Source: an uncultured Dokdonia sp. (GTDB lineage Bacteria; Bacteroidota; Bacteroidia; Flavobacteriales; Flavobacteriaceae). Taken from it: a stretch of DNA of 64,000 bases. The notes under the pieces were generated by a model. That model did not search any database, was not told where the DNA came from, and saw only the letters and a list, made by a program, of their open reading frames with translations. Position numbers and translations under genes: made by a program. The stretch is taken from contig NZ_CANLOB010000007.1 in NCBI RefSeq assembly GCF_947492815.1, forward strand, positions 1-64,000, written 5' to 3'. Numbering within the stretch: position 1 is the first letter of the stretch; each line of letters begins with the position of its first letter. Positions 1-11,279 of this stretch are shown here, piece after piece.

Positions 1-3000
1 ACATTATCTGGAATACCATCATCATCTGCATCAATATCTAAGAAGTCTGGACCATCATTTGGATTACCATCTGTATTTTCTGGTACCGTTCCTTCTGTGT
101 TATCACTCTGACCATCCATATTTGTGTCAGCAAATACATCATCATCAGCATCTACATCTCCATCATTATCTGTGTCTAAATCACCATTACCCGTCTCTAC
201 AACATCAGTAACACCATCATTATCACTATCTAAATCAAAATGATTTGGAACTCCATCATTATCAGCATCAAAACCGTCTTCAATCTCTCCATCATCATTC
301 CCTACCATTGGATCCATAGGATCATCATCTAGGTAGTTGGGAACACCATCCATATCATCATCTGCGCTTGGATCTACTCCATTTGGATTCTCATCTACAT
401 CCGCTATCCCATCATTATCATCATCTACATCATCTACATCATTCACGCCATCTCCATCACTATCCATGTCACCTACAGTAATCACAAGTGTAGCTTGCAT
501 ACATACTGGGTTGTCTGGTGCTGGAGTCACTCCATCATCACTACATACCTCATATACAATCGTCACCATCATACCTGACTCTCCTAAAGTAGGCGTATAG
601 GTAATCTCACCTGTATCTGGATCTACTACAACAATTCCCATTGCTGTTCCTGTACCTGTATCTACTAAAGTCGTAGTACCTAATGGACCATCATTATTCC
701 CTAAGTAATCATCATTAGCCAATACATCTGTCGTCACTCCTACTCCAGCAGCCGTCATATTAGCATCATCCATTACCGTAGGTCTCGTTGGATTTGGATC
801 TGTCACATCTGGATTCCCATCACCATCATCGTCTTCATCACAAATATCAGATTGACCATCCCCATCTAAATCTGGACCTACGGTCGTTACATCTGCTACG
901 ACTCCTGTATCATATGGAGCAGCAGTTACACTACCATCGGCATTAACCATACCTCCACTTACAGTCAGTGGATCTCCCATTCCAAACTGTCCGCCATCAC
1001 CACCATCAGCAGTGTTGTCTTGATACGCTTCATTCGCATCATTACACCCATCACCATCACTATCGGTATCCAAAAAGTCTGGACCATCTGCATTGGTTGG
1101 ATCACTATCTATCGGTGCATTACCATTACCTCCATCTGCAGAGTTTGGAACACCATTATTATTTGTTGAATCACCATCAGTATCATCCGCTTGACCATCA
1201 TTGTCTGTATCTACGCCGCCACTCTCTTCTACATCATAAATACCATCATTATCTGCATCTAAATCTAAGTGGTTTGGTACTCCATCGCCATCAAAATCAT
1301 AGCCATCTACAATACCATCCATATTACCATCAACGCCAATATCTGTGTCTTGGTAATTTGGTATACCATCCATATCATCATCTGCACTTGGATCTGGTAA
1401 ACCTGGTGATTCATCCGTATCTAATATACCATCATTATCATCATCTAAATCTAATACATCATTCACGCCATCTCCATCACTATCCATGTCACCTACAGTA
1501 ATCACAAGTGTAGCTTGCATACATACTGGGTTGTCTGGTGCTGGAGTTATCCCATCATCACTACATACCTCATATACAATCGTCACCATCATACCTGACT
1601 CTCCTAAAGTAGGCGTATAGGTAATCTCACCTGTATCTGGATCTACTACAACAATTCCCATTGCTGTTCCTGTACCTGTATCTACTAAAGTCGTAGTACC
1701 TAATGGACCATCATTATTCCCTAAGTAATCATCATTAGCCAATACATCTGTCGTCACTCCTACTCCAGCAGCCGTCATATTAGCATCATCCATTACCGTA
1801 GGTGTCGCTGGATTTGGATCTGTGACATCTGGATTCCCATCACCATCATCGTCTTCATCACAAATATCAGATTGACCATCCCCATCTAAATCTGGACCTA
1901 CGGTCGTTACATCTGCTACAACTCCTGTATCATATGGAGCAGCAGTTACACTACCATCGGCATTAACCATACCTCCACTTACAGTCAGTGGATCTCCCAT
2001 TCCAAACTGTCCGCCATCACCACCATCAGCAGTGTTGTCTTGATACGCTTCATTCGCATCATTACACCCATCACCATCACTATCGGTATCCAAAAAGTCT
2101 GGACCATCTGCATTGGCTGGATCACTATCTATCGGTGCATTACCATTACCTCCATCTGCAGAGTTTGGAACACCATTGTTATTCGTTGAATCACCATCAG
2201 TATCATTCGCTTGACCATCATTATTTAGATCCGTTCCTCCAGATTCTATCACATCGTAAATACCATCATTATCTGCATCTAAATCTTTAGAGTTTGTAAT
2301 ACCATCGCCATCAAAATCTGTAAAGCATGTTCCAACTCTAATAGCCGAACCTAAATTATTAGGATCTGTATCTACATCTTCTTGAATTACTGAAGCAACA
2401 ATTACTAAACTCGTAATTGGTTCATTAGGTGTTAGTATAAGTCTACTATCTGGATCATTACTTGTATTACCGCCAGTAATTGCTGTAAAGACATTCCCCT
2501 CTTGTAAAAGATTTGCCCCTATCTCTTGTACTGTATAACCAACTGCTGTAGCACCATTAAAGAAGGTGATTTCATATTGTTCACTAAATTCTGTTATAGA
2601 TGTTGTACCATCTACCGATTGATCAAAATCTGTGAACTGTAAGAATCCTTCTTCTAAAGCATCATCAAAGGTGATCTCAAGTTCATTAGTTTGAGTTGCA
2701 TCATCAAAATTATTTACAAAGTCTATACTGCCACTTGTTCTAATACCCCTTGTAGTAATAGTTCCAGCATTATTCTCTGTATAATTAAGCATAACATCTA
2801 CTCCTTGAAAGGTAGGATAGGTGACCCCTGTTGGATCTTCATTACTTGTAGTAACTGTTGTATAATCTAAATCACTACACACATCTTCATCGGCATCTAA
2901 AATACCATCATTATCATCATCTAAATCTAGGACATCTGGAACACCATCCATATCATTATCTGGACGATCATCTATATCATCACAAGCATCTGCTATTCCG

Positions 3001-6000
3001 TCATTATCTATATCCGGACCAAAAGTTGTTACATCTGTTGTTGTTGCTTGTTGTTGTGATGTACCTCCAGAACCATCTGTAGGTATCCCATTTGCATCTA
3101 CATCATCTCCAAGACTATCATCTGCATCTAAGTCCGCTTCCGCGAAAGCGCCTCCTGCTTCAACAGCATCTGGACATCCATCACTATCACTATCAGTTTC
3201 TAAATGATCTGGTATACTATCACCATCTGAATCCAGTGGTAAACAATAGATCATTTCGTACAGTTGTGTTGTAACGGTTCCTGTATTTCCATTTTGTTTT
3301 CCAGTAGTCACTATAAATTGATCTACTGGTCCCGCAATCTGCAATTGAATACTATTATTAGGTGCATTGGCTCCCCCAGCCGAACTTACGACACTTTGTG
3401 ATCCTAAGAATGTTAAATCTGCACCTAAATTTATATCCGTTATGGTTACTGGAACGTTGCTTCCTTGATATGAAGCTATAATATCTAATCTATCTGCATT
3501 ATCTAATCCTCCCCATTTAAATTCTAGATCGTATACAGGTCCGTTTACAAAATCTATGGTGTATACCGCAACATCTCCAATCGTAAAATTTGTATTATTT
3601 GGCTGAAAATTAGCATATTGTCCGTCTGGACCAATCGCACCATTATTTTGGTTAGTTACTCCTGAAGCCCATGCAGGATTGACTCCTGGATTAGATCCTA
3701 CTAATTCAAAATTTATCGTTACATCTGCACCTCCAAAGGCAAATGTATTTGGAATATTTCCTGATACCGCAGTACTAGAAAATGTTTGTCCTAATGCGAT
3801 GAAATCAGGTGCGCAATTTTGCTCATCTCTATCTAAAATACCATCATTATCATCATCTAAATCAACATCATTCGTCACTAAATCTCCATCAAAATCATCT
3901 GTAGATGCTACTGCCACAGCTGGCCCTGTAGGATCTATGATCTCTGCAGGAGTCGCACTTTCATCTCCAGGCATATCATCAGTAAGCCTATAGGTGGTGG
4001 TTGGTACCATTACACCGTTTATAAGTGTCAATGTCTGTGCTGCTGAAAATCCTCTATATGCAGCGTCCATTCCACCTGGTGTTGTTGAACCATATTTTCT
4101 AAAGAAATCTACAGCACTTATTCCATGCCAGTAATACTTTATATCTGCAATATCACCTGCCATTCCACAAGACAATGTAAAATCTATCAGGCCTACTGGA
4201 TAATCAAAGTCAGGGTCTTCTATACCAAAATCTTCTTCAGAAAGTGCATTCATAGCACTTACCTGCGCACAGGTAGTCGATGTAATTTCTAAGGTTACAT
4301 AGGTTCCTGTTCCTGAACCATCTGGAATAGATGTCACATTAGATTGTTCACTATCCATCATTCCATCATCATTACCATCACCTCCATTAGGTCCTGCATC
4401 TTCTATTGCCGAGTCTACATTATCTCCATCATCTGTTATACAGGCAGATATATCACTACCATTCTGACTTGCCCCGATCCCTTGGTTTACTGCAGACACT
4501 GTCATTCCATTTACTTGGGTTACTTGTCCATTTGCATCTACAATACCATCTCCCACAGGATCTGTAACACCAGATAAGTCTCCTGTTAAGTTATCTTGAA
4601 CTGCATCCATTGAAGTACCCGTATATCCCATACCTGTATTTCCTCCATCTATAGTAGAAGTTGCTAGGTCTGCTTCCGCGAAAGCGCCATCTCCTTCTAA
4701 CGCATCGGGACATCCGTCTCCATCGCTGTCTAGGTCTAAATAATCTGGGATATCATCTCCATCGGTGTCACAACCTGTAGGACCTACTGGATTAATCAAT
4801 ACAGCCCTAATATTATCTATCGCAAAATCATTCCCTACAGATTGGATTGATATATTGGTAAGTCGTAAGATAACAGTATCAAAAGCTCCTGTGTTTACAA
4901 CTTGAGTTGCCGTCACCCAAGAAGTAGCCTGATTTATTGGACCTGCTTGTGCACTTCCTAAAAGAGTGGTTCCATCATCGCCGTATAATTCTACAGCAAT
5001 TATAGGAGGACCCGATAGTGTAAAAGGAGCCCCTGCCCAGTTTCTTGCATCTATGCTTATCTCGACATCTGCATTGGAAACTGGTAACTGAATTGTTTGT
5101 TCATAAAATATGGTTTGAGATGTTGATCCATTTACTAGTAAATAGGCATCTTCGTTAGAACCATCAGTATTTCCTGTAAAATTAACACCAAAGCCATTCC
5201 AGTTTGTATTCCCAAAAGCATTACTTGTTACGATATAGTCTCCAGCTCCTATATTTGGTCCCGTTGCTGTGTAATTATAACCCACAGCAGGGGTTTCTAA
5301 ATCTCTCCTCCCTGGCGGATTGGCAATCGTTCCAAAAGTCCCTTGATTTTCACCTATGATTATATTTCCTGCTGGAACAAAACATTCATTGACATCTAAA
5401 ATACCGTCATTGTCATCATCTAAGTCTGCATCATCAAATACACCATCACCATCGGTATCTACTGGCACATCACAGGCCGTGGTATCCATTCCATCCTGAC
5501 TAGCCCCTATTCCTTGATTTACTGCAGGCACTGTCATTCCATTTACCTGAGTAACTTCTCCATCACTGTTAACAATACCATCTGTTACAGGATCTGTAAC
5601 ACCCGACAAATCTCCTGTTAAATTATCTTGAACAGCATCCATTGAAGTTCCTGTATACGAACCTCCCGTGTTTCCTCCATCTATGGTAGAGGTAGCTAGG
5701 TCTGCTTCCGCGAAAGCGCCATCACCTTCCAACGCATCTGGACAACCATCACCGTCGCTGTCTAGGTCTAAGCTGTTTGCTATACCATCACCATCTGTAT
5801 CTACATAGCATCCAAAATTTAAGCCAAAAGCATCAAAACGCCCAGCTCCGGTACTATCAAATAGAAATACTCTAATTACATAATTTGCAGATTGAACTAA
5901 AGTAAAATCATTAAAATCCGCCTCTTCCCAGCTCGCTGTTAATGAAGGCATTACTCCTGAGTATAGAATTGTTGAGGTAGTAAAATTATTATCAGATATC

Positions 6001-9000
6001 TCTACCTGAACACCTTCTATAACATCTGTAAAACTTATGTTAGCAAATGTTAACCAACTGTCTAACGTAAGCGTTGTACCAGCATTTGTAGCAAAACTGA
6101 ATTCTAAATAATCGTCACTAGAAATAGTTGAAGCATCTGTACCATCAATACCAGAAATACCCCAAGTTGTATTATCATTTATTACTGATATCCCAGTACC
6201 AAAATCAACAGCACCAGCAGTAATTTCTGAGGTTACAAAATTAATTTCAGCAACGCCTGGAAGCGGATTAAAGTTAATATCCCAACCTAAAGTAGGAGCT
6301 GCAGCATTAGTTGTGTTTGTCGGAGGTGTACATATCTCCTCATCAGTATCTAAAATCCCATCATTGTCATCATCTAAATCTGCACTATCTGGTACTCCAT
6401 CGCCATCGGTGTCTACAATCACTGGAGGATTGATAATTCCTGGAATCATTTCAAAACAGATATCTGTTACTCCAGATCTTTGAGGTCCTCCAGCAACTAT
6501 ATTTCCGCCTACGGCAAAAATAGTATACACATCTGTTACTAATGTTGTTCCAAAATCACCTGAAAACTGTCCTACTACATCATCCGTAGCCAAATCTCCT
6601 GACGTACGATTTCCTTCTATAACAGGAATTGTTGCAGGTAATGTAATCCCTGGAAGCCCCATTACATCAGAAACTGTTCGGGTAGAAGTAACAACATTTG
6701 TTCCTATATTGGTGTAGGTAGGTGCCACATACACTCCATTATTTCCTGCTACTATTGCCGCTACTTCCCAATTGTTAGTAAGTCCGTCAATATCTGTCAT
6801 TCCAAAAGCATCTGCGACATTGATAGGCTGACTAAAATTGATACGTTGATAAATATAATCCGTTAAACCATTGGTACTATTATTGGTATCTATCGTCTCA
6901 GAATTGGTGGTACGAATGTCTGTAAAATCTGGAAATCCAGGAATTACATTTCCATTATCAGTATTTATTACTCCCGTACCAACACCTCCTTCTGAATAGG
7001 TGATATCTATACCATTAATAGTGATTTGATCTCCTGTTGCCGCTTCTACATCATAAATATGAGAGCAGGTAGCCATAGACGCCTCTACATAACATACTTC
7101 TTCTAGCACCACCCCAAAAGGATTATCAGGTTCTGCTCCTGCATTAGGAATATAATCATGTGTTAATGTAATTGTCGTAAAAGGCGTGGTACTTTCTATA
7201 CTCAGTGTGCCTCCTGAATCTGCTCCAAAGGCACTATTGCCATCTTCGGCAAAAATTCTATTTCCTGTTACATCATAATCGGTTGGAAAAATCCCGCCAT
7301 TATCTGTATACCCTATAGTGACTGCACCTAACGAATTGGTAGTGATGTTTGAAATCTCTTCCTGTCCATCGCCAAGACCATTGGTATCATTATAATCATT
7401 GTTAATAAATCCTAGTTCTAGATTTACTTGAGTCACGGGATCTTGAAATGTAAGTGTATAGGTTCTATCGGTTGTCGCCGTAGCAGTTCCCAAACGATAT
7501 CCTGCGCCATTATTATCAGAACCTACATTATCAGTAATATTATCGACAGTAAGTTGATTTGTTCCAGATGTAATCACTAAAGGATCACCAGTTGCTGATA
7601 AATCTGAAGCTACAATAGTTGTTCCCACACATGCTGCCGCAGGTGGCGCAACCGCTGCTGGCCCATTAATAGTGATGACTACATTGGCCATGGCGGTATT
7701 TCCGGAATTATCTACAGTATCGATTAACGTATACGGAATGGTGTCTGTTAAAGTCATTCCTGTAGTCAATGCCATTACTGTTGGATTGGTTGTATCTAAT
7801 GTGTACGTGTACGTACCATCTCCGTTAATGGTTATAAACCCATAAGTAGTAGCATATACCATCCCTACTTCACCTGCCATTCCATCTACTTCACTCACCC
7901 TAGGTGCGCCTGTTGCTTGCCATATTAAATCAGAGATAGCAGCAATTTGACCTCCATTATCCGCGGCAGTTGCGTCCGGTCCATAATTATAGGCAACAGA
8001 TACTTGATCTACTGGTGTAGGGTAATTAATAACTACATTACCATGTGCATCTTGAGGAGGCACTGATCCTGTTCCATAAAAAGTATCTGCTCCTACCGTT
8101 ACAACAGTTCCTGCTATTTGAGGAGAAAAAGGAACTGGAGTTCCTCCTATATTTGCTGTTACCGTCATTTGATCTTGCCAGGAATCATTTTGCGACCAAT
8201 CTATATCTGAAAGTGTAAAACTTAAATTTACTACGGGATCATCAAAATTCATTGTTAGTACCGTAGACGCAGAAGGATTTACATTAGCATCTATAGCATA
8301 TCCTAAATATCCTGTATGACCTCCATTGGTTGCGGTTTGATACACTACCTGATTTTGATTAGGGATGCCTATATTATCAGGATCAGTAGATACAAAAGAA
8401 ACTTGTACTCCTGTAACGGGTTCTGTCCTACTTTGACCATTTACAGGTCCTGAAAGATTTGCAAACACTCCTCCTGGTGCACTAAATTGATTTTCCCAAA
8501 TAAATAATGCCAAAGGCCTGTCTCCTGAATCTACTCCAAAACCATCATCGTCAAAAATCACATCACCACTAACCACGGTAGTTCCCCCAACAGTTACAGC
8601 ATTTGTATTATCTGTTGCCACTGGAAGGTCATCTACCCCATTAATAGTCACTGTTACAAAACCAAAATCTTGATTTCCGTTAAGATCTTGCACTGTATAT
8701 GAAATAATGTCCTGCAAACTAACGCCATTACGTAAACCACTTACTGCTATATTTGAAGTGTCTACGTTATAATCATAGGTGCCATCAGATTGTACAGTGA
8801 TAAATCCATATGTACTAGAAAACGAATTACCAACTGCACCTGCCACCCCGTTTACTTCGGCAATACTTAACACTTCTCCGGTGGTTAAATCAGTATCATT
8901 ATTATCGAGATCTCCCGATACTGGCATGGTTGCATTGGCTTGAATCGAGTTGACATCATCTGTAGCACTTGGAAAATATTGTACATTAATGACTGAGGTT

Positions 9001-9920
9001 GCTGAAAGCGTGTTATCGGCATCAGTTACCTCTACAATCATATATCGATTTCCTTCTGTGCCTCCACCTGCTACACCATTATGAGCATATTGTAAATTAA
9101 ATAAGAATGCCTCTAGATTCCCTGCTAAAATAGGAGCTCCAAAAGCATCTGTTATACTGTATACGCCAGAAGTAACACTTTGTATTCTCATGGTATTAGA
9201 ACCGTATACAATATCTACAGGGCCTAAAATTTGATTAATCCCTATAGAACCTAATTGTGTTCCTGCTGCATCAAAAATCACAATTAGATCATCTGCATCG
9301 GGTACTCCAGCAGGTGCTCCAGTAGGACTACTAGAAAAAGTAACTTGTGCACTTAACAAACTGCCAGTACTTGTTGTAATCTCATTATCTATAGTAACTG
9401 TTGGAAAAATAAAACCAACCTGAGCGGTCACCGCATGATCAACACCAAGTAATGGGCCATTTAAATCTACTGTAGTAACTGTACGTACTTCATTATTAGA
9501 AGGTCGATCATCTGTATTTGTAATTACCTGAGGTATAGTATAAGAAGTATCATTTTCTGACAAAACACACCCTTGATCATATAAATAGGTAGCATCTGTG
9601 GGTTGTAAGGATGTTACTTGTAAGTTATTTTGTGAAAAAATTGATCCTGTACACAATAGTAGAATAACACAGCTTACCCATTGTTTACCAAAAAATATAG
9701 GCTGCTTATAATCAATTACTTGTGAATGTTGTCTATAATTTGTATATGAACAGCGGTTTAAAACTTCAACAAAGTCTTTTAAAAATCTATATTTTTTTAT
9801 ACTTTGCCAAGTAGATTGTTTTTCAGCAAGTTCTATCCTATTATAAGGTATACGATTTGCAATTGTTTTTTCAAGAAGCTCATGCATTCTCGAAAAAATA
9901 ATCTGAAGACATCTCAACAT
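1..9920 (-). CDS. giant secreted surface protein with TSP3 repeats (3' end outside window)
   Basis: One frame runs without a stop from the ATG at 9920 to the left edge: 3,306 codons, C-terminus missing. About 80 residues precede a hydrophobic export segment (near WVSCVILLLCTGSIFSQ, aa 81-97), a long extended signal. Residues about 300-1100 hold repeated cadherin/VCBS-like domains (signature near SYTVQDLNG and VTINGVDD). From about aa 1165 onward calcium-binding TSP3-like motifs (DTDGDGVPD, LDDDNDGILD) dominate, interleaved with jelly-roll or Ig-like modules. The last 700 visible residues are two near-identical 340-aa copies. Proteins of this build in Flavobacteria are usually cell-surface adhesins exported by type IX secretion; the sorting domain would lie in the unseen C-terminus, so that route is inference. 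Reading frames on the opposite strand here are artefacts of the Asp-rich repeats. Confidence 0.88.
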   Translation of the reverse strand, partial: MLRCLQIIFSRMHELLEKTIANRIPYNRIELAEKQSTWQSIKKYRFLKDFVEVLNRCSYTNYRQHSQVIDYKQPIFFGKQWVSCVILLLCTGSIFSQNNLQVTSLQPTDATYLYDQGCVLSENDTSYTIPQVITNTDDRPSNNEVRTVTTVDLNGPLLGVDHAVTAQVGFIFPTVTIDNEITTSTGSLLSAQVTFSSSPTGAPAGVPDADDLIVIFDAAGTQLGSIGINQILGPVDIVYGSNTMRIQSVTSGVYSITDAFGAPILAGNLEAFLFNLQYAHNGVAGGGTEGNRYMIVEVTDADNTLSATSVINVQYFPSATDDVNSIQANATMPVSGDLDNNDTDLTTGEVLSIAEVNGVAGAVGNSFSSTYGFITVQSDGTYDYNVDTSNIAVSGLRNGVSLQDIISYTVQDLNGNQDFGFVTVTINGVDDLPVATDNTNAVTVGGTTVVSGDVIFDDDGFGVDSGDRPLALFIWENQFSAPGGVFANLSGPVNGQSRTEPVTGVQVSFVSTDPDNIGIPNQNQVVYQTATNGGHTGYLGYAIDANVNPSASTVLTMNFDDPVVNLSFTLSDIDWSQNDSWQDQMTVTANIGGTPVPFSPQIAGTVVTVGADTFYGTGSVPPQDAHGNVVINYPTPVDQVSVAYNYGPDATAADNGGQIAAISDLIWQATGAPRVSEVDGMAGEVGMVYATTYGFITINGDGTYTYTLDTTNPTVMALTTGMTLTDTIPYTLIDTVDNSGNTAMANVVITINGPAAVAPPAAACVGTTIVASDLSATGDPLVITSGTNQLTVDNITDNVGSDNNGAGYRLGTATATTDRTYTLTFQDPVTQVNLELGFINNDYNDTNGLGDGQEEISNITTNSLGAVTIGYTDNGGIFPTDYDVTGNRIFAEDGNSAFGADSGGTLSIESTTPFTTITLTHDYIPNAGAEPDNPFGVVLEEVCYVEASMATCSHIYDVEAATGDQITINGIDITYSEGGVGTGVINTDNGNVIPGFPDFTDIRTTNSETIDTNNSTNGLTDYIYQRINFSQPINVADAFGMTDIDGLTNNWEVAAIVAGNNGVYVAPTYTNIGTNVVTSTRTVSDVMGLPGITLPATIPVIEGNRTSGDLATDDVVGQFSGDFGTTLVTDVYTIFAVGGNIVAGGPQRSGVTDICFEMIPGIINPPVIVDTDGDGVPDSADLDDDNDGILDTDEEICTPPTNTTNAAAPTLGWDINFNPLPGVAEINFVTSEITAGAVDFGTGISVINDNTTWGISGIDGTDASTISSDDYLEFSFATNAGTTLTLDSWLTFANISFTDVIEGVQVEISDNNFTTSTILYSGVMPSLTASWEEADFNDFTLVQSANYVIRVFLFDSTGAGRFDAFGLNFGCYVDTDGDGIANSLDLDSDGDGCPDALEGDGAFAEADLATSTIDGGNTGGSYTGTSMDAVQDNLTGDLSGVTDPVTDGIVNSDGEVTQVNGMTVPAVNQGIGASQDGMDTTACDVPVDTDGDGVFDDADLDDDNDGILDVNECFVPAGNIIIGENQGTFGTIANPPGRRDLETPAVGYNYTATGPNIGAGDYIVTSNAFGNTNWNGFGVNFTGNTDGSNEDAYLLVNGSTSQTIFYEQTIQLPVSNADVEISIDARNWAGAPFTLSGPPIIAVELYGDDGTTLLGSAQAGPINQATSWVTATQVVNTGAFDTVILRLTNISIQSVGNDFAIDNIRAVLINPVGPTGCDTDGDDIPDYLDLDSDGDGCPDALEGDGAFAEADLATSTIDGGNTGMGYTGTSMDAVQDNLTGDLSGVTDPVGDGIVDANGQVTQVNGMTVSAVNQGIGASQNGSDISACITDDGDNVDSAIEDAGPNGGDGNDDGMMDSEQSNVTSIPDGSGTGTYVTLEITSTTCAQVSAMNALSEEDFGIEDPDFDYPVGLIDFTLSCGMAGDIADIKYYWHGISAVDFFRKYGSTTPGGMDAAYRGFSAAQTLTLINGVMVPTTTYRLTDDMPGDESATPAEIIDPTGPAVAVASTDDFDGDLVTNDVDLDDDNDGILDRDEQNCAPDFIALGQTFSSTAVSGNIPNTFAFGGADVTINFELVGSNPGVNPAWASGVTNQNNGAIGPDGQYANFQPNNTNFTIGDVAVYTIDFVNGPVYDLEFKWGGLDNADRLDIIASYQGSNVPVTITDINLGADLTFLGSQSVVSSAGGANAPNNSIQLQIAGPVDQFIVTTGKQNGNTGTVTTQLYEMIYCLPLDSDGDSIPDHLETDSDSDGCPDAVEAGGAFAEADLDADDSLGDDVDANGIPTDGSGGTSQQQATTTDVTTFGPDIDNDGIADACDDIDDRPDNDMDGVPDVLDLDDDNDGILDADEDVCSDLDYTTVTTSNEDPTGVTYPTFQGVDVMLNYTENNAGTITTRGIRTSGSIDFVNNFDDATQTNELEITFDDALEEGFLQFTDFDQSVDGTTSITEFSEQYEITFFNGATAVGYTVQEIGANLLQEGNVFTAITGGNTSNDPDSRLILTPNEPITSLVIVASVIQEDVDTDPNNLGSAIRVGTCFTDFDGDGITNSKDLDADNDGIYDVIESGGTDLNNDGQANDTDGDSTNNNGVPNSADGGNGNAPIDSDPANADGPDFLDTDSDGDGCNDANEAYQDNTADGGDGGQFGMGDPLTVSGGMVNADGSVTAAPYDTGVVADVTTVGPDLDGDGQSDICDEDDDGDGNPDVTDPNPATPTVMDDANMTAAGVGVTTDVLANDDYLGNNDGPLGTTTLVDTGTGTAMGIVVVDPDTGEITYTPTLGESGMMVTIVYEVCSDDGITPAPDNPVCMQATLVITVGDMDSDGDGVNDVLDLDDDNDGILDTDESPGLPDPSADDDMDGIPNYQDTDIGVDGNMDGIVDGYDFDGDGVPNHLDLDADNDGIYDVEESGGVDTDNDGQADDTDGDSTNNNGVPNSADGGNGNAPIDSDPTNADGPDFLDTDSDGDGCNDANEAYQDNTADGGDGGQFGMGDPLTVSGGMVNADGSVTAAPYDTGVVADVTTVGPDLDGDGQSDICDEDDDGDGNPDVTDPNPTRPTVMDDANMTAAGVGVTTDVLANDDYLGNNDGPLGTTTLVDTGTGTAMGIVVVDPDTGEITYTPTLGESGMMVTIVYEVCSDDGVTPAPDNPVCMQATLVITVGDMDSDGDGVNDVDDVDDDNDGIADVDENPNGVDPSADDDMDGVPNYLDDDPMDPMVGNDDGEIEDGFDADNDGVPNHFDLDSDNDGVTDVVETGNGDLDTDNDGDVDADDDVFADTNMDGQSDNTEGTVPENTDGNPNDGPDFLDIDADDDGIPDN
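180..2310 (-). repeat. 1,020-bp in-frame tandem duplication in the giant gene
   Basis: Bases about 180-1290 match about 1200-2310 at a constant offset of 1,020 bp (exactly 340 codons). The core, 441-1160 against 1461-2180, is nearly base-identical, with only scattered changes (for example 535 against 1555). The flanks diverge to TSP3-like similarity. The offset keeps the frame, so the duplication lengthens the protein by one 340-residue module (TSP3 run, Ig-like domain around the motif ANDDYLGNN, TSP3 run). Near identity suggests a recent duplication or ongoing gene conversion. Confidence 0.93.
3135..3150. repeat. palindrome copy inside giant gene
   Basis: CGCTTCCGCGAAAGCG, one mismatch from the perfect 16-mer CGCTTTCGCGAAAGCG. 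It encodes the AFAEA part of the peptide GGAFAEAD between two TSP3 motifs. Related copies at 4672-4686 and 5704-5718 lie in the same protein context. Confidence 0.85.
4440..5790 (-). repeat. second, older repeat pair inside the giant gene
   Basis: Two blocks about 1,030 bp apart (4440-4745 and 5470-5780) encode the same order of motifs: DGDGCPDALEGDGAFAEADL, then STIDGGNT, YTGTSMDAVQ, and VNGMTV followed by VNQGIGASQ. They differ more than the 1,020-bp pair does, so they look older. Each contains one GCTTCCGCGAAAGCG palindrome (4672-4686 and 5704-5718). Confidence 0.8.
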
Positions 9921-10644
9921 AATGGTCAGTTTATTAATTGATTATTATTCACGACCCTGCTTTTGTTTGCTCGCCAAAGTTTTACAATTGCGGGGTTATT
10001 TTATTTTAATAAACCTATACTTCCGTATTAATATTGACACCTACATCTAGTCACACTATTGAAAATAGCATGTAACATAAGTAATTAACAATATGATTTT
10101 GGGAAGATAGTTTTACTTCATTTATTATACTTTATTTTGGTTTTATATAACTTGAATGACCAACTAATTTATAGTTATACCATACGTATTAATTTCAATT
10201 ATAATTCAGGTATACACTCAGCAAAAGCAAAATCGTTGTAGGGATAAATTTCACTTTTAAAATTACCTGTGTTGATATGTCAAATTTCATTATAATATCA
10301 ACAAATGTAGTTTTTGATTTACTAAATTTAAATTTTATTTGTTTCTAAAAAAAAAATAATTTGTAATAATTAAATTTTAACACAAATAATCGATAAAATA
10401 CAATAATCATCGATCAAATGTATGTAATCAATTAATTAAATGCAAATTAATTACAAAAAACATCAAAATTCCTTCTTTTTTCATACTGTAAAGCCGTAAA
10501 TATTATACTTATAATTTTTACTTTTTACAAAAAAACAACTTTTTAACAGCGCGACTTATGTTATTCTAATTCACATTATTACACATTGAAAATTATCCTT
10601 AAAAAAAGGAATAATTGACAATATTATATATATATAAGAGGGTT

Positions 10645-10691
10645 TAAAAAAAGCTTTAAACAGCCCTCAAGTCGAGGGCTATTATAAAGCT
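10645..10691 (-). terminator. strong two-part hairpin with U-tract on the minus strand
   Basis: Stems AGCTTTA/TAAAGCT (10652-10658 with 10685-10691) and AGCCCTC/GAGGGCT (10662-10668 with 10674-10680) nest with a small internal loop. Read on the minus strand, a run of seven T follows directly (10645-10651), the form of a factor-independent terminator. The nearest minus-strand gene end is 11403, about 710 bases away, so an unannotated transcript between them is possible. Confidence 0.6.
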
Positions 10692-11060
10692 GGGGGAAGA
10701 TTGGTTTTTATTAATAATTGTATAGACGACAAGCCCCTAAACTCTCTTAATCTATATCAATATTAAATAAGCTACTTGAACACTCAAAACCAATAATTGT
10801 AACTTTCAATATATACGTTATGTATTATTTACTAGTAGACTGAAATGTATATTTTAAATACTTAATGAAGTAAAATATACCTCTCTTTATCTGTTATCTA
10901 ATTTAAGAAGCACTTCTGAGTATTTCTTCGGGTATGCTTGCAAAAATTTTACGGTTTTCCCGTAATTTCGGCTAATTATAGCACTTTTAGATAATTACAC
11001 CTTCTAGTTTTGCCATTTAGCTTGATTTTTTTGCTCATTTGTAAGAATTCTATTTCAACT

Positions 11061-11086
11061 TTATACGCTTTCGCGAAAGCGTATAA
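11061..11086. repeat. 26-bp perfect palindrome (CGCTTTCGCGAAAGCG family)
   Basis: Perfect self-complement with core CGCTTTCGCGAAAGCG flanked by TTATA/TATAA. A 22-bp version of the same palindrome occurs at 16341-16362. Confidence 0.95.
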
Positions 11087-11257
11087 TGAATGATTAGAAT
11101 ATCTCTGAACTATACAATTTTAAAAAGCGTACATAAAAAAGATATTAATCCCCTGGGCAAGCCATAGAACTGAGAAAAAAGAAGCGATCCAAGAATAGAG
11201 GTATTAAACCAAGATCCCTCTAGATACTAAAACAAGTTTGATAAACAGCGGGATTAG

Positions 11258-11279
11258 CCTGCCTACCAGCAAAGGCAGG
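11258..11279. repeat. small CCTGCC/GGCAGG palindrome
   Basis: CCTGCC, a 10-base loop, then GGCAGG. The same arms occur in the tRNA-Leu remnant (16689-16710), at about 29017-29031, and inside the GHMP kinase gene (about 56907-56922). This is a second dispersed palindrome family. Confidence 0.75.

Noticed and set aside
337..4577. Several plus-strand open frames rich in His, Tyr and Leu or Ser
   Set aside because: They are antisense to the Asp-rich TSP3 repeats of the giant protein (GAT codons read as ATC/CAT/TCA on the other strand). Same peptides recur with the 1,020-bp repeat. No start or family signs.
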